From Lactobacillus selangorensis (lineage in GTDB: Bacteria > Bacillota > Bacilli > Lactobacillales > Lactobacillaceae): a DNA stretch of 64,000 nucleotides. Position 1 is the stretch's first letter; each line of letters opens with the position of its first letter. Below, piece by piece: positions 47,168-56,221 of the stretch. Position numbers and translations under genes: made by a program. Under the pieces are notes generated by a model, which made no database searches, was not told where the DNA came from, and worked only from the letters and a program-made list of their open reading frames with translations. The stretch lies in NCBI RefSeq assembly GCF_001437205.1, contig NZ_JQAZ01000007.1:1-64000 (forward strand), given 5' to 3'.

Positions 47168-48386
47168 AGTTCGATGGAGCTTCGTTCGCAATACTGCAAT
47201 GAAAACTTTATCAAAATACAATTTGAACGTGGCCCCTCTTCCGATTCTGACACTAGCTGACAAGATTGGGGTGGCTATTATGACATATACTGAAATGTCA
47301 AAAATGCTCATTGACCACGGTTTTTCTGCGGACGAGAACTGGGTACAAGAACATTTGGCTGACGGTTCTATTGATGCCGCTCTGCTTGGAATGAGGGATA
47401 GATTGAATCAATATATCATTCTTTATAACGATGACACTACTACCCTTTCGATACAACGAATTCGCTTCACAATTGCGCATGAACTTGGGCATTTAATTCT
47501 GAAGCATCCCTTCATCAATGGAATTTCACGTGGAAAAATTAGAAAAGGCATGAGCAAATCGGAATATAGTGTTTTAGAAAAAGAAGCTAATTTATTTGCA
47601 CAAAACATTCTCATTCCATACCCCGTTTTAAAGTCGGTCGATGTTTTATTGCCAAAAGAATATTTGCAATGTATTTTTGATGTAAGCTCTTCGGCATTAA
47701 ATACAGCCTTAGACGAGTTCGAAAGCAAGCCATGGGCTCATCCAACTGTGTTTTCGAATAATTTTAGAATAGGTGGTCAGCGACTTTTAAACGAGCCACA
47801 CCCTGCTCACGGTAGGGCCATTGTTTTTAACAGAGCATTTTGCGAAAATTGTCATTATTATTTTGCTTTTTTAAATTCGGAAAGTATAGGATGCTGTCCA
47901 ATCTGCGGAAAAATATTGGATTTAGCAATTTCTTCAAGCAAAGAAACGTTTAATTTTCACGAAAAAAAGGAGTCAGAGACTATGATTTATAGCAAATTTA
48001 TTTTAGACGAAAATAGTCGCGCCAAAATTTGTCCAGTCTGTCAAAATGAAGAAATAGAAAATGATATTTGCCAGATTTGTGGAACTTATTTGGTAAATCG
48101 ATGTTCTGGTGTAAATCCTGATGAGACCTACTATCGGTACAATTCTACAGATTTTGCTAACGGAGACAACGAGGGATGCCAGCATTTACTAAGTGGAAAT
48201 GCTCGTTACTGTCCTTATTGCGGTTCAAGATCAACCTTCTTTGAGCTTGGAATTCTCCAAAATTATCAAGATGAAATGGAGCAAAAGGTACAAAATCAAC
48301 ACAACAGAAACGTTACACCAATGATTGCCGAAGATTCAGACGATAATCTTGATTTTCTGGATGATATCGCTAACGATACTTTTTGA
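47151..48386 (+). CDS. ImmA/IrrE-type metallopeptidase with C-terminal zinc ribbons
   Basis: 411 aa, much longer than usual ImmA (~170). The peptidase core is at ~20-230, with the active-site motif HELGHLILKH at 110-119 and the downstream Glu in EKEANLFAQNIL. The C-terminal ~180 residues contain three CxxC pairs of pairs: CENCHYY...CCPICGK, CPVCQNEE...CQICG, and CQHLLSGNARYCPYCG. These are probably zinc ribbons for DNA or protein contact. It begins at ATG 47151 (or 47157) inside the repressor gene. It likely cleaves the CI-like repressor upon DNA damage. Confidence 0.85.
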   Translation: MTMINKVRWSFVRNTAMKTLSKYNLNVAPLPILTLADKIGVAIMTYTEMSKMLIDHGFSADENWVQEHLADGSIDAALLGMRDRLNQYIILYNDDTTTLSIQRIRFTIAHELGHLILKHPFINGISRGKIRKGMSKSEYSVLEKEANLFAQNILIPYPVLKSVDVLLPKEYLQCIFDVSSSALNTALDEFESKPWAHPTVFSNNFRIGGQRLLNEPHPAHGRAIVFNRAFCENCHYYFAFLNSESIGCCPICGKILDLAISSSKETFNFHEKKESETMIYSKFILDENSRAKICPVCQNEEIENDICQICGTYLVNRCSGVNPDETYYRYNSTDFANGDNEGCQHLLSGNARYCPYCGSRSTFFELGILQNYQDEMEQKVQNQHNRNVTPMIAEDSDDNLDFLDDIANDTF

Positions 48387-48430
48387 AATAAAAAAAATCC
48401 CCTACCCGTTCCAGCGAGTAAGGGATCACT
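48387..48430. terminator. Terminator-like hairpin after the immA-like gene
   Basis: ATCCC-C-TAC...GTA-A-GGGAT forms a stem. The T-run (8 bases) is on the minus side, so it would work best against minus transcription. On plus it is followed by CACTTCTTT. Confidence 0.5.
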
Positions 48431-48475
48431 TCTTTGATATATGTAGACAACGATATTATATCATTGGAGGAAATT

Positions 48476-49312
48476 ATGAAAAAGGGAATAATTTTGGGTA
48501 TTGTGAGCTTGCTGCTACTTTCCGGATGCGGAAAAGTGAATACTTCGGCAAGCAAGGAAGCTGCAAAGCATAGTCATGATTTAGAGCCGACTTCAGTTAG
48601 TAAGAAAAAAGACATTACGGTGTACCCGATCGACATCACAAGTATTTCTACAGACAAAAATATGAGCGACGATTGGAATGTCAAAGGCACCACAAAAGCA
48701 CCAGACGGCTCTAAAATTATTGTCATGACAGACGGATTTAACAGCTCCGAGGCTAAAAACAGCGTTAAATGGCCGTCCGTAAAAAATGGAAAAGTTGACT
48801 TTGACATCTCTCTCGGCCTTGTAACGGGCTTTAACGATGATGGCGAAAATTCTGCAAAGATATTTGCCGTTCAAAATTACAATCACAAATATAGTGACGG
48901 TAACGTGTCCGGTTTAAAGAACAAAACAAAATCAATTAAATCCACGAAGCTCGCTTTAGATCAAACGCAAAAAGACTCTATGTCAAGCGCAAATAGCGTG
49001 GCTTCATCGTCTTCGTCTTCCACCGATCAAGGGCAAGCATACGCAGACAAATTAGCCTCTGTGGATAAAGGCACGGCGACAGATGTCACTTATGACGCTT
49101 CGACTAACACAGTAACTTGGACCGGCTATGATGACTGGGCCAACTGGAGTGATGGCGAACTTCAAAAATCGATGAATATTTTGCAAACTCGCTCGCTGAA
49201 ATACGAAGCAAAATACGGCATTCAAAATGTAAAAATTGTCGTTCAATTGCCTGACGGAACAGTGATTGCGAAGAATTCAGATAGTGACTCTGAACTGCAC
49301 TTTGTAAATTAA
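48476..49312 (+). CDS. Prophage lipoprotein, possible superinfection exclusion
   Basis: 278 aa. Signal peptide with lipobox LLLLSGCGK (Cys ~20), so it would be lipid-anchored outside the membrane. Residues ~30-155 form a beta-rich domain, ~160-190 a Ser-rich linker, ~195-278 a second domain (VTWTGYDDWANWSDGELQKS). GGAGG precedes ATG 48476. An upstream frame from 48434 overlaps a terminator and is not used. It lies between repressor and integrase, where lysogens express immunity-related lipoproteins such as Ltp of phage TP-J34. No family is clearly matched, so exclusion is inferred. Confidence 0.72.
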   Translation: MKKGIILGIVSLLLLSGCGKVNTSASKEAAKHSHDLEPTSVSKKKDITVYPIDITSISTDKNMSDDWNVKGTTKAPDGSKIIVMTDGFNSSEAKNSVKWPSVKNGKVDFDISLGLVTGFNDDGENSAKIFAVQNYNHKYSDGNVSGLKNKTKSIKSTKLALDQTQKDSMSSANSVASSSSSSTDQGQAYADKLASVDKGTATDVTYDASTNTVTWTGYDDWANWSDGELQKSMNILQTRSLKYEAKYGIQNVKIVVQLPDGTVIAKNSDSDSELHFVN

Positions 49313-49360
49313 AAAAAAGACGTCTCCCCACCTTGGACAGTCCGGGAAACGTCAGCTAAA
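49313..49360. terminator. Terminator-like hairpin after the lipoprotein gene
   Basis: GACGT-CTCCC and GGGAA-ACGTC pair around a loop. As at 48387, the T-run (8 bases) is on the minus strand side. Confidence 0.5.
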
Positions 49361-49476
49361 ATCAATCGCTTCAAAAGCGGTCTCTTTTCTATACATAATT
49401 TTACCCCAATAAAGGAGGTGATGCCAGTTCCCATTTTAAAAAATCCGGTGTGTGGCGCATGAAAGGATGATAAAAA

Positions 49477-50652
49477 ATGGCGACTTATGAAAAATATACA
49501 AAAGGTAAAAATAAAGCAACAGCATGGAAATGGCACGCATATCTGGGAACAAATCCCAAGACTGGCAAGAAAGTTCAAGGCCATCATCGTGGATTTGCTA
49601 CCAAAGCGGCCGCTAAACTCGATTATGAGCGCTCACAGAGCAATTTCGACCGTTATGGGACAATGACACCAGTTCGGTTAGAAACATTCACAGACGTTTA
49701 TAATGTGTGGTCTAAGGCGTATGAACAAACCGTTCGCTCTCCAACGTTTTACAAGGCAACTGCAATGTTTAAAAACCACATTCTGCCGTTTTTCGGGGAT
49801 TTACGAATCGACCAAATCACGATGCAAGACTGTCAGGACTTTGTCAATCAAGTTCACAGAGAGCTTGTCAACTTCAAACAGTTCATTGGCCTTGCCGATC
49901 GTATTTTTCACTATGCACTTCATCTTCAGTTGATTGAAGTCAATCCGATGTCCGCAACGATCATCCCACATCGAAGAAAGAAAAACGATAAGAAAATCAA
50001 AAAGAATTTCTATGAGAAAGATGAACTCAAAGCATTCATCGATGCGCTCGATGACGCTGTAGAAAAACAGCCATCTGTGGATTGGGACAAAGCCCGCATT
50101 TTCTTACGTTTGCTGGCATTTACTGGCATCCGTAAAGGTGAAGCTATGGGACTACAGTGGCAGGATGTAAGCTTCGACGATCGTACGATCACGATCAATC
50201 ATGCTGTTAAACGTGACGAAAATGGTCTCTACCTTGGTGAACCAAAGTCAGAAAACTCGTACCGTACAATTCGTATCGATTCAATCACTATGCAAGAGTT
50301 GCATGATTGGCGCAAAGAACAGCTCTCACGGTTCGCTGGCATCGGTGTAACAACACTTAAGCCTGATCAGCTAGTATTTACCGCGCAGGGCAAGAACTCG
50401 TTTCTAACGCCCTCTCGTCCACGCAAATGGATGAAAGATATTTCTGATCAGTATAGCATTCGGTTTATCACGGTTCACGGTCTGCGTCATACTCACGCTA
50501 CCCTGCTCGCAGAATCAGGAGCAAATGCCGAACAAATCGCGGCTGAACTTGGTCACTATGACGGTTCTTTTTCACAAAAGCATTATATCCACACGACCGA
50601 TCGTGAAAAAGATGCGACCGAAGACTTGTGGGAAAAACACATTAATTTCTAG
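49477..50652 (+). CDS. int: Tyrosine integrase
   Basis: 391 aa. An N-terminal arm-binding domain (~1-60, with WHAYLGTNPKTGKKVQGHHRG), a SAM-like core-binding domain (~65-165) and the catalytic domain. Catalytic residues visible are R219 (TGIRKGEA), HGLRH at 334-338, H360 and Y370 (SFSQKHYIHTTD). It recombines attP with the 19-bp core in ssrA. AAGGA lies before the ATG. It is adjacent to attR and followed by a terminator and arm-type repeats. Confidence 0.93.
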   Translation: MATYEKYTKGKNKATAWKWHAYLGTNPKTGKKVQGHHRGFATKAAAKLDYERSQSNFDRYGTMTPVRLETFTDVYNVWSKAYEQTVRSPTFYKATAMFKNHILPFFGDLRIDQITMQDCQDFVNQVHRELVNFKQFIGLADRIFHYALHLQLIEVNPMSATIIPHRRKKNDKKIKKNFYEKDELKAFIDALDDAVEKQPSVDWDKARIFLRLLAFTGIRKGEAMGLQWQDVSFDDRTITINHAVKRDENGLYLGEPKSENSYRTIRIDSITMQELHDWRKEQLSRFAGIGVTTLKPDQLVFTAQGKNSFLTPSRPRKWMKDISDQYSIRFITVHGLRHTHATLLAESGANAEQIAAELGHYDGSFSQKHYIHTTDREKDATEDLWEKHINF

Positions 50653-50656
50653 ACAA

Positions 50657-50690
50657 TAAAAAAGAGCACCGGTCTCCCGATGCTCAAAAA
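50657..50690. terminator. Bidirectional terminator between int and ssrA
   Basis: GAGCACCGG-TCTC-CCGATGCTC flanked by A-run and T/A-run on both sides. On plus it ends int. On minus it is the first good terminator downstream of ssrA in the lysogen, replacing the native one now at attL. Confidence 0.8.
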
Positions 50691-50692
50691 AC

Positions 50693-50750
50693 TGGTACAC
50701 AAAATGGTACACATTTTGGTAAATAATGGTACTCAGTGGTATACCACTTG
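50693..50750 (+). promoter_or_regulatory. Arm-type integrase sites at attR
   Basis: TGGTACAC at 50693-50700 and 50705-50712, then TGGTAA and TGGTAC nearby, and CAGTGGTATACC at 50735 and again near 50799. They match the octamers beside attL, as expected for integrase or accessory-factor sites. Confidence 0.6.
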
Positions 50751-50813
50751 GTTTTGAAGATTGCTGTTATACCGGCTTTAGGTTGCCGGTAGTTCACAGT
50801 GGTATACCTAAAG

Positions 50814-50832
50814 TGGAGATGAGGGGGGTTGA
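50814..50832. repeat. attR core
   Basis: Second copy of TGGAGATGAGGGGGGTTGA, forming the last 19 bases of ssrA. Confidence 0.92.
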
Positions 50833-51178
50833 ACCCCTGTCCACACGTATTGCCACATCAGCTTCTACACTCATAGTTTCACTATTTGAAGTTCATAAAA
50901 TCGCAGCGCCGTGAAGCCAGGCTAACGCAACTTTACTATCCTGCAAATCTCTTGTACATTCCTCAGGTGTCAGTCTGTACCGTAACCCAATTCATTTGAG
51001 ACCCGGCTCCGAACCTTGGGTGAATCCGGACGGATCACGTTAAGCTGCTATTAGGCAGCTAAAGCGTAAGAATTTTCTTTGTTTGCAGTTATAATTAACT
51101 GTAACGTTGATGACGCAGCCGTAACCTGCGAAGTGCGGTCAATGCGCAACCTACGCGTGTCGAATCCGTAACATCCCC
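50814..51178 (-). ncRNA. ssrA: tmRNA (ssrA), prophage insertion site
   Basis: About 365 nt. The 5' end GGGGATG pairs with the 3' CATCTCC (one G-U) to form the tRNA-like acceptor. It is followed by GGTTCAACCC in the T-arm and ends in an A. CCA is not encoded on this side. The tag frame is at 51051-51086 and reads ANKENSYALAA then TAA, the typical ALAA-ending degradation tag. tmRNA with SmpB rescues stalled ribosomes and marks proteins for proteolysis. The prophage core keeps the 3' end intact. Confidence 0.93.
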
Positions 51179-51196
51179 AAATCGTGTTACACATTT

Positions 51197-51224
51197 ATTA
51201 TAACAAATTATCAATTTTACGCAA
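51197..51224 (-). promoter_or_regulatory. ssrA promoter
   Basis: On minus, TTGCGT (51219-51224), 16-bp spacer, TATAAT (51197-51202). The mature 5' end is 18 bases after the -10 box, so a short 5' part is removed by processing. Confidence 0.72.
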
Positions 51225-51225
51225 C

Positions 51226-52593
51226 TCATTCAGATCGCTGCTGCCGTTTTTGTTCGCCATAACGCCGCAATGCGTACACGCCCACGAGCCAGACGATGAC
51301 CACAATCAATCCAATCAACGTTTCACGGCTCAATGCCAGCACTCCGAAGACAAAAAGCAGAAAAGCGAGCACTAAGTAGTCACTCCAAGGAGCAAACGGC
51401 AGTTTAAAGGTACTCTGCCGGCCTGCCGGCGTTTTCCGGAATTTCAGGTGCACGATAATGATCAGCCCCCAGATAAACAAAAACGAAATCGTTGATACCG
51501 TTGATACCAGCGTAAAGACGCCGCCTGGAAACCACATGTTCAGCATCACTGCCGCTGCAACAATAATCGTCGAAAAAGTCAGTGCATTCGCCGGAATGTG
51601 ACGCCGTGATAATTTTCCCAATTTAGCCACCTGCCGGTTTTTACTGCCGTAAGTCAGTGACAGCAGCAGCCGTCCCGTCGTAAACAGTGCGCTGTTGCAA
51701 GCCGAAGCCGCCGCTGTAATAACAACCAAATTGATAATGTCAGCAGCACTGCGGATTCCCAGCACTGAAAAAACCTGCACAAATGGGCTTTGACTAGCTG
51801 TCGCATTTGTCCATGGATAAATGCACATGATTACAAACAACGAACCGAGATAAAAAAGAATGATCCGCAGCGGAATTTGATTGATTGCCTCCGGAATGAC
51901 TTTGGTCGGATTCTGAGCTTCGGATGCCGTCATCCCGACCATTTCAATTCCGATAAAACTAAATGCAACCATCTGAAACGACATCACAAAACCCTTGCCG
52001 CCACGTGGAAAAATACCGCCGTACTGCCATAGATTCTGCAAGCTAGCATGCCCGACCGGTGTCTTAAAATGAATCAGAATCATCCAAGCCCCAATGACAA
52101 TCAATCCGACGATTGCAACTACTTTGATCAATGCAAACCAGAATTCGGTTTCGCCGAATAATCCGACCGTAATCAGATTCAGCCCTAACAAAATGACCAA
52201 AATAACCAGTCCCGGAATCCACTGCGGTAAAGCGGGAAACCAGAATTTCATATATAGTCCGATTGCTGTGACCTCGGACATTGCTAATGCAATCCAGGAA
52301 AACCAATACGTCCAACCAGCGACAAACCCAATATCTTTGCCCAAATATTGATTGACAAAATCAATAATTGAGGGGTAGTCGAGGTTTGATAACAACAGGT
52401 CGCCTAGTGCCCGCATTAGAAAGAAACAAATGATCCCTGTGATCAAGTAAGCCAGCAAAATTGAAGGGCCAGCAAGATGAATTGCCTTGCCGGAACCGAG
52501 AAACAAGCCGGTCCCGATTGTGCCGCCGATCGCAATTAGCTGAACGTGCCGGCCTTTCAGATTACGTTCCAAGTGGGGTTCATTATTACTCAT
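51226..52593 (-). CDS. Amino acid permease (APC superfamily)
   Basis: 455 aa with about twelve membrane segments. APC/amino acid transporter signatures: IAIGGTIGTGLFLGSGKAI near residues 20-38 and ASEAQNPTKVIPEAINQIP near 225-243. It imports an amino acid with protons. The substrate cannot be fixed. The N-terminus starting with a short acidic stretch and RNLKGRHVQLIAIGG fits the AAT family (GABA, proline, aromatic, lysine types). It is on its own transcript, 47 bases from ssrA. Confidence 0.85.
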   Translation of the reverse strand: MSNNEPHLERNLKGRHVQLIAIGGTIGTGLFLGSGKAIHLAGPSILLAYLITGIICFFLMRALGDLLLSNLDYPSIIDFVNQYLGKDIGFVAGWTYWFSWIALAMSEVTAIGLYMKFWFPALPQWIPGLVILVILLGLNLITVGLFGETEFWFALIKVVAIVGLIVIGAWMILIHFKTPVGHASLQNLWQYGGIFPRGGKGFVMSFQMVAFSFIGIEMVGMTASEAQNPTKVIPEAINQIPLRIILFYLGSLFVIMCIYPWTNATASQSPFVQVFSVLGIRSAADIINLVVITAAASACNSALFTTGRLLLSLTYGSKNRQVAKLGKLSRRHIPANALTFSTIIVAAAVMLNMWFPGGVFTLVSTVSTISFLFIWGLIIIVHLKFRKTPAGRQSTFKLPFAPWSDYLVLAFLLFVFGVLALSRETLIGLIVVIVWLVGVYALRRYGEQKRQQRSE

Positions 52594-52627
52594 GGTTCAA
52601 TTTCCTCCTCAAGTATTCTTGAAGCCT

Positions 52628-53092
52628 CTATTTTACCACTTTTGAAACAACGACCTTACGTCCAGCAGCTTGTTTCTGTAAAAATTGTGTTAATTGGTCC
52701 TGTGATGTCCGGAAATAGAACCGATTGGTAATAAAATCGCCTGCTTTGACTTCGACATATTGCACAGCCGAATCTTTGGTGGGATAAATAACAAATTCAC
52801 TGACGCCAGTAAAGGCCCGTGTGCTGGTGGCACCGCCGATGATCCACGTTTTAGTGAATCCCTGCTGCCGCAGCCCAAATAAAACCAGTACGATCACAAT
52901 AAAAATCCCGCTGATATAGTCGCTCGGCGTACGGCTCAGCCAAATCGTGCCGATCAGGATCAAAACGGCCCAGCCAAGTAAAAAGCCACGCCAAAAACGA
53001 TTCGGCAGTGCTCGAAACACGAGCCGCAGCTGTACCGCCACAAAAATCGCTAATAATGCCAAGGCCACAATAATATAAAGCCAATCCAGCAT
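52628..53092 (-). CDS. Membrane protein of unknown function
   Basis: 154 aa: three N-terminal membrane segments (about 5-25, 38-55, 60-78) and a cytoplasmic or extracellular beta-rich tail (FVIYPTKDSAVQYVEVKAGD). The tail resembles small DUF-type membrane regulators, but I do not recognise the family. GGAGG precedes the ATG. Confidence 0.65.
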   Translation of the reverse strand: MLDWLYIIVALALLAIFVAVQLRLVFRALPNRFWRGFLLGWAVLILIGTIWLSRTPSDYISGIFIVIVLVLFGLRQQGFTKTWIIGGATSTRAFTGVSEFVIYPTKDSAVQYVEVKAGDFITNRFYFRTSQDQLTQFLQKQAAGRKVVVSKVVK

Positions 53093-53106
53093 TCGATCGT
53101 CCTCCT

Positions 53107-53146
53107 TATGAAAAGAGGATGCAACCTAAGTCACGTCCTCTTTTTA
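53107..53146. terminator. Hairpin between ackA and membrane-protein gene
   Basis: AAAGAGGA and TCCTCTTT pair, with a 16-base loop. T-runs follow on both strands. Likely terminator of the methyltransferase-ackA transcript. Confidence 0.65.
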
Positions 53147-53182
53147 AAACCCAATTTACTTGTCGCCCCATTTTGAAAGCAA

Positions 53183-54373
53183 TTACTTCTTAATCAATTT
53201 AACGACATCTTCGGCGATGACAATTTCTTCATTCGTCGGAATGACCATGACAGTCACCTTTGAATCAGGGGTACTGATAATCCGTTCGATTCCCTCTTCA
53301 TCGTTCTGTTTGGCATCGATTTTGACCCCAAAATAATCCAATTGATCGCAGATCCGTTTGCGCATGACTGGATCGCCTTCACCAATTCCGCCGGCAAAGA
53401 CCAAAGTGGTAACCCCATGCATAATCGCCGCATATGAACCAAAGTATTTGACGATTCGATTGGTAAAGATATCGATCGCAAGCTGTGAACGATCACGTGT
53501 AAAGCGTGTCTTTTCGAGGTCACGCATATCTGGCGACAGCCCAGAGATTCCTAAGATTCCTGACTTATGGTTGAGCATATCAACAATCTCATCGGTGCTG
53601 ACATTCAGCTTTTTCTTCAGAAAGGCCACCAGCGAAGCGTCAATGTCGCCGGAACGAGTCGCCATCGTGATGCCGGCTAATGGCGTAAAGCCCATCGAAG
53701 TATCCAAAGATTTGCCGTCTTCAATGGCACACATTGAGGCGCCGCTGCCCAAATGCATCGCAATAATCTTGAGGTCCTTGAGCGGCTTGTTCAAAATCTC
53801 GCCGGCACGCTTGGATAAGTAACGATAGCTCGTCCCATGCGCCCCATATTTGCGGACGCCATATTTTTCATAATATTCATACGGAATGCTGTATAAGTAA
53901 TTGACTGGCGGCATCGTCCGATGGAAGGTCGTATCAAAGACGGCCACTTCCGGCACACCAGGCAGGAGTTTCATAAAGGCAGCAATCCCGTCTGCTTCAG
54001 CTGGATTATGCAAGGGCGCATAGTCGCCCAGACTCCGGATTTGATCCAGCACATGCTGATCCACTAAAGTCGAATCCGTAAAAATATTGCCGCCGGAAAC
54101 GACTCGATGCCCGATTCCTTTAATCTCATCGTCGGCACCGATCACCTTAAATTCCTTCAGTTTGTCCAAAATAAATTTGGCCGCTGCATCATGGGATTCA
54201 ATCTTGATGTCCTGTTTATATTTCGGCTGATCGCCATAAGTCATCGAGAACGTCGAACCTGGCATGCCCATCCGATCAACCATCCCCTTGGCAAGCTTGG
54301 TCTTGGTATCCATGTCGATCAATTTAAACTTCAGTGTAGAGCTTCCAGCGTTGATTGCGAGTATCTTTAACAT
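53183..54373 (-). CDS. ackA: Acetate kinase
   Basis: 396 aa, usual length. Signatures: LAINAGSSTLKFKLID at the start, HRVVSGG near 88, VFDTTFHRTMP near 148-158, and HLGSGASMCAIEDGKSLDTS near 208-227. It makes ATP from acetyl phosphate, giving acetate. It is typically the gene after the comG-linked methyltransferase in Firmicutes, as here (13-base spacing). Confidence 0.95.
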   Translation of the reverse strand: MLKILAINAGSSTLKFKLIDMDTKTKLAKGMVDRMGMPGSTFSMTYGDQPKYKQDIKIESHDAAAKFILDKLKEFKVIGADDEIKGIGHRVVSGGNIFTDSTLVDQHVLDQIRSLGDYAPLHNPAEADGIAAFMKLLPGVPEVAVFDTTFHRTMPPVNYLYSIPYEYYEKYGVRKYGAHGTSYRYLSKRAGEILNKPLKDLKIIAMHLGSGASMCAIEDGKSLDTSMGFTPLAGITMATRSGDIDASLVAFLKKKLNVSTDEIVDMLNHKSGILGISGLSPDMRDLEKTRFTRDRSQLAIDIFTNRIVKYFGSYAAIMHGVTTLVFAGGIGEGDPVMRKRICDQLDYFGVKIDAKQNDEEGIERIISTPDSKVTVMVIPTNEEIVIAEDVVKLIKK

Positions 54374-54386
54374 TATTTTCCCCTCT

Positions 54387-55394
54387 TTAGTTCAAGTTTT
54401 GCGCTTTCCATTGTCGAATCTCAGCAGTGTACCGTGCGAAGGCCTTCTGATCCGTGAAATCTGGGAATTCACCCAGCAAGACTTCCTTGACCTGTTTGGC
54501 CTGCGGACCCTTTTTTTGCAGGATCAGAATGGCCTTTTGCGTTTCTTCAGAATGGAACAAGGACTTCGGCAGGTTTAAGAAGCCCTGCAGATAGACATTG
54601 TCCTTCATCCACTGCATAAAAATCTGGGCCTGCTCCGAATCGAACAGTTTGCTTGGCACTAAGAAAAAGCCGAAGCCGTCTTCCGTCAGATACCGCATGC
54701 TCTGTTCAATCAGCAGATGATGGGCGAACGAATGACCCTTATCGGCCTTCGTCTGGTATTTCTGCACCCGCTTGTCGAGCGGATAATACCCCACCGGCAA
54801 ATCTGAAATGGCGACGGCGGCTTTTGAAACGACTAACGGATCGATCGCATCTTGATGAAAGAGTTCGACCGGCAAATGCTGCAGCGCACTGCTGATACTT
54901 GCCAATTCCAACAGGTCTTCATCATTATCGATGCCATACCCTTTAATGTCCAACTTTAAGTTCTGACGCAGCTGATTTTCAACGGTCGTTAGTAAATTGC
55001 CTGTCCCCACAGCCACATCCAATAAGGCATCGCCATTATGGAGTGTGGTCAGTGTTTCTACCAAAAATGCCATCAGATAGCCCAGTGTATCTGGCGTCAT
55101 CTGTTTATTGGCCTCGACCTTCAGATCACGCATGCCTTTTAAAACAGACAGCTGAAAGGCCTGGCGAATTTGATCGTTGCTTAATCCGGCCAGGTCCATC
55201 TGTGCATAAATCGTTTGTAATTTAGCCTGATCGGCGGCGTCGGGAAGGCCGTCTTCAACCTGCACCCGGTGCTGAACTAAGTTGTTGCCGTTTTCGATCA
55301 GCGCATCCAAATAAGAACTGCGTAAACTCCGTTGCAGAAGTTCTGTTGATTCATCCATTTGTTTAAAAAAGGTTTCAACTTTATCTTCCGCCAT
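54387..55394 (-). CDS. Class I SAM-dependent methyltransferase (YtxK-like)
   Basis: 335 aa. The SAM-binding motif I is VAVGTGNLL near 120. The motif IV-like SDLPVGYYP is near 190, as in N6-adenine-type methyltransferases. It belongs to the YtxK group found between comG and ackA in Firmicutes. The substrate is unknown. It is not a typical restriction enzyme partner. ATG 55394 was selected for its GAGGAG. Confidence 0.82.
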   Translation of the reverse strand: MAEDKVETFFKQMDESTELLQRSLRSSYLDALIENGNNLVQHRVQVEDGLPDAADQAKLQTIYAQMDLAGLSNDQIRQAFQLSVLKGMRDLKVEANKQMTPDTLGYLMAFLVETLTTLHNGDALLDVAVGTGNLLTTVENQLRQNLKLDIKGYGIDNDEDLLELASISSALQHLPVELFHQDAIDPLVVSKAAVAISDLPVGYYPLDKRVQKYQTKADKGHSFAHHLLIEQSMRYLTEDGFGFFLVPSKLFDSEQAQIFMQWMKDNVYLQGFLNLPKSLFHSEETQKAILILQKKGPQAKQVKEVLLGEFPDFTDQKAFARYTAEIRQWKAQNLN

Positions 55395-55461
55395 TTCTTC
55401 ACTCCTCACGCAATGATTTTGTTTATATTCTAACGATTTTTACGTCGTTAGGCAAGAAGCA

Positions 55462-55749
55462 TCACTCCGCAGAAGTGTTTGGAAGCGTTATTTGATACCC
55501 ATTTTTTAAAGTAATTTCATACTGATCAGCCGGTGCAGCGACCACCGTCCCCAATGACGTTGTTAAGCGTGTTTTCTTTTCAGTCCGTCCGATGTGATAC
55601 AGCACTTCGGCTTGATAATGGTCCTTCAATAATTGATACGTATGCAGCCGCTGCTGATAAATGATTTGAATCGCACCGATTAGCAGCAGCGACGTGCTTA
55701 ATAATAAAACGCTCGTCAGCAGCACACTAGCTTTATTTTGTTTCAACAT
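55462..55749 (-). CDS. comGG: Competence pseudopilus-associated protein ComGG
   Basis: 95 aa with one N-terminal membrane helix (SVLLTSVLLLSTSLLLIGAI) and a soluble part. ComGG is the least conserved protein of the operon. The call rests on position as the last gene and on this topology. Overlaps comGF by 17 bases. Confidence 0.7.
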   Translation of the reverse strand: MLKQNKASVLLTSVLLLSTSLLLIGAIQIIYQQRLHTYQLLKDHYQAEVLYHIGRTEKKTRLTTSLGTVVAAPADQYEITLKNGYQITLPNTSAE

Positions 55750-56221
55750 ACCACACCTCGTGATAAGTTTGATGATGCGAAGAACGAATTTTCAGGTCCA
55801 GCCAAGGTTCTTGATACGTGGCCTTAAAACTGCTGACTGAATCCAGCAATGGCATGTGCCCGCCCTGATGACTGGTCAGGCGTAAAAGGTCTTCGTACGG
55901 CTCCAAACGATACGTGGCTTGCTGCACTTTGCCCTTCTTATCTTTAACGGGGACCAGAAAGCTGACCACGGACTGGTCATGATCATTTGCCTTGATTTCT
56001 TTGAAACGGACGTTCTCCGTTTCCAGCCATTCATCAAGCTGCAGCACAGCAACTTCCCAATTGGCTGTTTCCTGAGCCGCTGTTTTCTGCTGAAACCGCT
56101 GGAATAAATCGACCTCCCAAGCAATCGTCCGGACCGATAACAGCAGCACGAATAAAGCACATACAACTTCCAGCATTGTAAACGCTGGCCGTCTACCAAA
56201 CCACTTTGAATTGGATTTCAT
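55733..56221 (-). CDS. comGF: Competence protein ComGF
   Basis: 162 aa. Prepilin-like N-terminus RRPAFTMLEVVCALFVLLL with the hydrophobic helix, and a C-terminal part typical of ComGF (SFKATYQEPWLDLKIRSS). A minor pseudopilin for DNA uptake. Overlaps both neighbours. Confidence 0.8.
   Translation of the reverse strand: MKSNSKWFGRRPAFTMLEVVCALFVLLLSVRTIAWEVDLFQRFQQKTAAQETANWEVAVLQLDEWLETENVRFKEIKANDHDQSVVSFLVPVKDKKGKVQQATYRLEPYEDLLRLTSHQGGHMPLLDSVSSFKATYQEPWLDLKIRSSHHQTYHEVWYVETK

Larger units (their letters stand above)
8851..50832. mobile_element. Complete-looking siphovirus prophage in the ssrA 3' end
   Basis: Bounded by a perfect 19-bp direct repeat (8851-8869 and 50814-50832) that is the 3' end of ssrA. 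It contains a tyrosine integrase beside attR, a CI/Cro-type switch, replication genes, P27-type terminase, HK97-type head, long-tail morphogenesis genes, holin and lysin. All expected modules are present and most reading frames are intact. Gene order fits cos-type, HK97-like siphoviruses of lactobacilli. The only clear damage is the insertion sequence beside a gene remnant near attL, in a non-structural region. It may be inducible, but that is inference. Confidence 0.93.

Noticed and set aside
49424-49462. Leader peptide of 13 codons (MPVPILKNPVCGA) before int
   Set aside because: AGGAGG is almost directly against its ATG, which is too close for efficient initiation. I keep it only as a remark.
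54387-55394. Restriction-modification methyltransferase
   Set aside because: Although it has a SAM motif and an N6-adenine-like motif, its position between comG and ackA and lack of a nuclease partner fit the YtxK housekeeping group.
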